A program made the translations under genes and the position numbers. Of a stretch of 64,000 nucleotides of DNA, positions 60,714-64,000 are shown one piece after another. The stretch comes from ZC4RG25 sp023428365 (GTDB lineage: Bacteria > Pseudomonadota > Alphaproteobacteria > Rhizobiales > Hyphomicrobiaceae). The notes below the pieces were generated by a model. It did no database searches, had not been told where the DNA came from, and saw only the letters and a list, made by a program, of their open reading frames with translations. The DNA is taken from assembly GCA_050283925.1 (NCBI GenBank), contig JBNOAI010000011.1:192582-256581 (forward strand), written 5' to 3'. Every line of letters begins with the position of its first letter. The stretch's first letter is position 1.

Positions 60714-62363
60714 CTACGACAGAACCGCCAGCTTGCGGATCGTTCCACTGCTATCCTTGATTTCGATGTAGCCGGTCAGGGTCTCACTGCCCATCATCGA
60801 ATGAGCACCGAATTTCACACGACCATCACCCGCCGGCACCAGCGCGACGTCCATGTCCCCCGCGCCGGTTCCTGCGGTTTCCGCCGCGAGGGTCGCAGTG
60901 TCGCCATCGCACGAAAGCGACACCCGTTCATAGTTTCCAGCATCGGTGAATGTCTCATAGACACGCAAAGCCTGCGCCGTCGTTCCATTCCTCAGCGCCA
61001 GGCGGCCGGCGGCATCGCGCCAGAGCGCAAGATCACGCGCGCCCTTGGCCTCATCGGCCGAAGCCGACCAGGCGATGTCCGCATCGGCTCTCACCGCAAT
61101 CCCGTAGTGCGGCCCGAGTGGACCGCCGACGGCCACTGTCGAATCCGTACCATCGGCGTTCCCACCGCCGAACCAAACCGTGTCCCAATTGTGCGTCTTT
61201 CCGGAAATGCTGCTGACGCGGACATGCTCCAACAGATCGACGCGATTTTCGAACAACTCAATCTTCGTATTACCGCCGAGATCGTGATTGCGCGTGATCC
61301 GGAAAGAATTATCACTGCTGTTGCGATAGCCGATCGACCACTCGGCTGTGCCGGGCTTTTCAAATCTGGAGTAAGCGTCGCCGCCGCCACCCGGCAGAAT
61401 GCGATAGACCGCCCGCGCATGCGCGATCGGATTTCCACCCGTATCGTTATTTTGATAGATCGTTGTCAGCGGTCCGGGCTGATCGGTCTGAAAGTTCATC
61501 GCAATGGCGTATGGATCGCTGTCACCATTCAACGCGATCAGAACGCCGGAGTGGTTCTCTCCGACCTCGCCATCGATCTGCAGCAGCACGTGCTTTGGAT
61601 TGTCCGTCGTGCCGGTAAACCAAGCTTCGCGGCCCTTGAAATACCCTTGCGAGAAGTCGATTTCCTCGCCCGCGATGTCGATCCTGAAGGCGAGGTTTCC
61701 TTCGTCGTCGAGAAACTCGACTTGATTGCCCGACAGCGTCACGCCCGTGGAGGACGCTGTGATGGCACTCTGCCAAGTACTGCCGTCGTCGCTCACCTTG
61801 ATGTGAAACCGATCATCGCCGGTCGTACCCATCTCAGCCCGACCGGAAAATCCAGTCTGGAACAAAAGGCTTGCGGTGTCCGTTGTCTCGGCCTTGTTGA
61901 TTTTAAGCTGATGCCCGGCACCGTCGTGATTGAACAACGACGCAGCCGACGACAGCGCCAGCCGATTGACCGCATCGGCCGTGGCATTTACGCCAACCAG
62001 ATCGACCGGATTAGTTCCACCACCAGCGCGATCCCACGCGGTTCCATTCCAAGCCATCAGCGCGCCGTCATCGGCAACCCATGCGATCCATCCGATGCGT
62101 GGCGGATAGAATGCCCACGCCCCATCCTGGAAGGCCGCGATCCTATCGTCCTGCCCAGCCCAGTCGCCGATCGCATCGGCGCCGACAATGTATCGCGCTC
62201 CATTGTCCGCAGCATCCGGCGGAGCCGTCAGGCTCATTGTCACCACGGACAACTGCACCAGCGCATCGAGAAACCGGATCGCTTCATTATGCGTAACGTG
62301 CTTCTGTGCCTGCGCCGGCATGATATAGGGCAGCGCGAGATTTGGGGTGGTATCGTCGGCCAT
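60714..62363 (-). CDS. DUF2793 phage-type protein
   Basis: A 549-residue protein. The N-terminal part TPNLALPYIMPAQAQKHVTHNEAIRFLDALVQL and GDWAGQDDRIAAFQDGAWAFYPPRIGWIAWV is the DUF2793 signature known from prophages and gene-transfer-agent regions. The rest is glycine- and aspartate-rich with strand-like repeats (SLLFQTGFSGRAEMG, YIEIKDSSGTIRKLAVLS end), like a tail-fibre or appendage protein. ATG 62363 begins five codons after an in-frame TTG. It is alone on the minus strand between glycan genes. No signal peptide, no other phage gene in the window. Confidence 0.85.
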   Translation of the reverse strand: MADDTTPNLALPYIMPAQAQKHVTHNEAIRFLDALVQLSVVTMSLTAPPDAADNGARYIVGADAIGDWAGQDDRIAAFQDGAWAFYPPRIGWIAWVADDGALMAWNGTAWDRAGGGTNPVDLVGVNATADAVNRLALSSAASLFNHDGAGHQLKINKAETTDTASLLFQTGFSGRAEMGTTGDDRFHIKVSDDGSTWQSAITASSTGVTLSGNQVEFLDDEGNLAFRIDIAGEEIDFSQGYFKGREAWFTGTTDNPKHVLLQIDGEVGENHSGVLIALNGDSDPYAIAMNFQTDQPGPLTTIYQNNDTGGNPIAHARAVYRILPGGGGDAYSRFEKPGTAEWSIGYRNSSDNSFRITRNHDLGGNTKIELFENRVDLLEHVRVSSISGKTHNWDTVWFGGGNADGTDSTVAVGGPLGPHYGIAVRADADIAWSASADEAKGARDLALWRDAAGRLALRNGTTAQALRVYETFTDAGNYERVSLSCDGDTATLAAETAGTGAGDMDVALVPAGDGRVKFGAHSMMGSETLTGYIEIKDSSGTIRKLAVLS

Positions 62364-62472
62364 GGCATCCCAACTCAATCAATTGCTCACCGAAGACTAG
62401 GGGATCGAACGCGCGCGGGGATAAGTCGCGAACGACACAAGGCACCATCCGCTATTGGTCGGGGCGATTAGT

Positions 62473-63288
62473 ATGGCTATTCCATTGCCCCAGCCGCTAC
62501 GGCGGGCCGCCGAAATTCTCAGTCGCAACGCAAGTTTCCGGGCGCACCTGCCGGAACGCTACGGGCGACGACCTATCATCGTTTCCCCGGCGAACAATCT
62601 TTCGATCCTGAGGCCCGGCGAAGCGCGGTTTGACCCGTTTCTCCTCAAACTTGTCGATCGCTTTGTACGCCGCAACAGTGTCGTTTGGGACATCGGCGCG
62701 AACATGGGCGTTTTCTCGCTGGCTGCAGGACACATCGTCAGTTCTGGCAGCGTTCTGGCCATCGAGCCGGACCCGTTCAATCTGCAGCTTCTCAATCGGA
62801 CGCGCGCGCTTCCCACCAATGCTGACTTGCATCTCGATGTTCTACCGGCCGCCGTCAGCCACGAGATGGGGACCGCGAAGCTGCGAATTCCAGAACGCGG
62901 TCGTGCCGCAAGCTCACTCGTTGGCGCTTCGAATGGGACGCAGATGGGTGGCGTGCGAGCCGAAATCAGTGTGAACACCGTGACACTCGACTGGCTGCTC
63001 ACGCGCTATCCCGCACCTGATTTCATCAAATGCGATGCGGAGGGGGCTGAGCATTGGATTCTGCGTGGCGGGGAGCGACTGATGTGCGAGGTGCGCCCAA
63101 CAATCATCTTTGAGCTCACAGCCCCTAATGCTGGGGTTTGCGCTTCTATTCTTAAGCAGCGGGAGTACGTCGCGTACTGCGCTGTTGCAGGAGATATTAC
63201 CCCACCGCTCGCGGATCTCAATTCGCACACCGAAATCCTCGCAATTCCTCGCGAGCAGTTTCCCGAACGCGAATGGCTCAGGCGGTGA
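62473..63288 (+). CDS. FkbM-family SAM-dependent methyltransferase
   Basis: A 271-residue protein. SAM motif VVWDIGANMGVFSLAAGHI, then AIEPDPFNLQLLNR and the FkbM signature FIKCDAEGAEHWILRGGERLM. In polysaccharide loci such enzymes methylate sugar hydroxyls. The start at ATG 62473 is preferred to the upstream in-frame GTG-type start at 62455. It overlaps the next gene by a few bases. Confidence 0.9.
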   Translation: MAIPLPQPLRRAAEILSRNASFRAHLPERYGRRPIIVSPANNLSILRPGEARFDPFLLKLVDRFVRRNSVVWDIGANMGVFSLAAGHIVSSGSVLAIEPDPFNLQLLNRTRALPTNADLHLDVLPAAVSHEMGTAKLRIPERGRAASSLVGASNGTQMGGVRAEISVNTVTLDWLLTRYPAPDFIKCDAEGAEHWILRGGERLMCEVRPTIIFELTAPNAGVCASILKQREYVAYCAVAGDITPPLADLNSHTEILAIPREQFPEREWLRR

Positions 63289-63977
63289 AAGTGCGTGACC
63301 GTCCCACAAACGCGCTCACTGACGCAATTGCCGACATAAACGTCCTCGGCCCTGCGCTACTGTTTGGGCTGTCCATGACATTCGACAGCAGGGCTTTGCT
63401 TGTCACGGGACTCGCCTGGGCAGCGTGTGAAGCAATCCTCCTGTTGCTCTCAAAGCTCGTCTTGAGGCTGGACCGCTTTTCATTCGTAGCCATGACCGGT
63501 GCCGCAACGTCAGCAACCTTCCTCGGCGGCGCTCTCCCGATCCAAATCGAAATCCTGTTAGCTGGCCACGCTGTTACCGCACCGAGCGATGCACGCTATA
63601 TATTCAATACGGATACCAGCGTCACGGCTTCGGTCGCGTTGTATTTGACGGCTTTTCGCTATGTCTGCGGGATTTTCTCCTGCTGGGACACCCCGCATTG
63701 GCACCGCGCCCTCGGAGAGCTTTCTACCAAACTATCTCGATCCTCGAATCGAGAACTCGCAGTCACACTTTCAATTGTTGTTGCCGCGACCGTGCTGATC
63801 GCGGGCCTGTTAGGCACCGGCCTTATCGCCGTGAACACTGCGCACATTGGCGCCGGCGAAAATGCCGAAACGCCGATCTGGCTATCGCTCCTATTCACCT
63901 CTCTTCCGACATTGGCAATGGCATCGGTCATCGTGGTTGCCTCGGTGGCCTGCTCCCCTGAATTGGCTCCAGGTTGA
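63273..63977 (+). CDS. Polytopic membrane protein, EPS locus, possibly truncated
   Basis: A 234-residue protein with about five hydrophobic segments (for example LGPALLFGLSMTF, TLSIVVAATVLIAGLLGTGLIAV, LPTLAMASVIVVASVA) and no family I recognise. It ends abruptly after the last segment with SPELAPG. GTG 63285 overlaps the FkbM stop as GTGA and is a likely alternative start. It might be the start of a larger membrane protein broken by a frameshift near the window edge; this cannot be tested here. Confidence 0.55.
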   Translation: MAQAVKVRDRPTNALTDAIADINVLGPALLFGLSMTFDSRALLVTGLAWAACEAILLLLSKLVLRLDRFSFVAMTGAATSATFLGGALPIQIEILLAGHAVTAPSDARYIFNTDTSVTASVALYLTAFRYVCGIFSCWDTPHWHRALGELSTKLSRSSNRELAVTLSIVVAATVLIAGLLGTGLIAVNTAHIGAGENAETPIWLSLLFTSLPTLAMASVIVVASVACSPELAPG

Positions 63978-64000
63978 CTGAGCGAATCCGGCTATTTCCA

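Noticed and set aside
60702..62471. A 589-codon open frame on the plus strand
   Set aside because: It is antisense to the DUF2793 gene, whose product has a clear family signature. The frame's translation has no motif and is rich in Arg/Ile typical of shadow frames in GC-rich DNA.
43364..64000. EPS locus as a recently acquired mobile island
   Set aside because: Composition of most genes matches the rest of the window by eye, and no integrase, tRNA target, direct repeat or insertion sequence was found. Only the short AT-rich gap and the DUF2793 gene hint at exchange.

Overview
The window looks like about 64 kb of chromosome from a GC-rich alphaproteobacterium of the order Hyphomicrobiales, probably near Bradyrhizobium, Rhodopseudomonas or Xanthobacteraceae. 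This is inferred from gene content and order: a long-form nadE next to gltX, class II DAHP synthase, OpgC paired with an SGNH hydrolase, and the rplU-rpmA-(GNAT)-obgE-proB-proA-nadD-rsfS-rlmH block. No rRNA, tRNA, CRISPR array, integrase or transposase was seen. Species-level placement is not possible by eye.

Region 1 (1-32.8 kb) is ordinary core genome: the 3' end of a polyprenyl diphosphate synthase, a DMT-type exporter, ispE with a TPR protein, OpgC with an SGNH hydrolase (probably acylation of periplasmic glucan), an M20 amidohydrolase, and a lipoprotein with a transglutaminase-like Cys-His-Asp set. Then follow gltX/nadE, DAHP synthase, a YbdK-type ligase, YceI, an SDR, a small outer-membrane barrel, and gor with a DUF2059 protein, rpiA and an SSADH-like dehydrogenase. 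After gph come a PPOX-fold flavoprotein, a trans-sulfuration PLP enzyme, another SDR, a racemase-like protein, and the long minus-strand ribosome/proline/NAD operon.

Region 2 (33-43.4 kb) is accessory metabolism: an acid-ceramidase/NAAA-like Ntn hydrolase, AMP nucleosidase, an orphan FecR-domain protein, and an acid-sugar-type module. In that module a mandelate-racemase-family dehydratase and a small membrane protein diverge from a dctP-dctQ-dctM TRAP transporter, with an ARPP-1 (DUF6569) secreted protein and a RidA-family protein downstream.

Region 3 (43.4-64 kb) is an exopolysaccharide/capsule locus. On the minus strand lie cpsB (PHP-type tyrosine phosphatase), wza, a fused chain-length regulator/BY-kinase, and a TPR protein with a beta-rich C-terminal domain. 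On the plus strand, diverging, lie a small FecR-like secreted protein, an O-antigen-polymerase-like protein, a UDP-GlcNAc 2-epimerase split by an apparent one-base frameshift, a WbuB-like GT4, a heparinase II/III-like protein, a two-domain oxidoreductase and three more glycosyltransferases, mostly joined by 4-base ATGA overlaps. A DUF2793 phage-like protein on the opposite strand interrupts the series, followed by an FkbM methyltransferase and a membrane protein at the edge. No Wzx flippase or initiating phosphoglycosyltransferase is in the window.

The observations most worth a second look are the frameshifted epimerase, the 119-bp cpsB/wza overlap that holds the whole Wza signal peptide, the phage-like DUF2793 protein among glycan genes, the acid-sugar TRAP/ARPP-1/RidA module with its intra-operon hairpin, and the Cys-His-Asp lipoprotein. 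I did not find a clear-cut new defence or mobile system.
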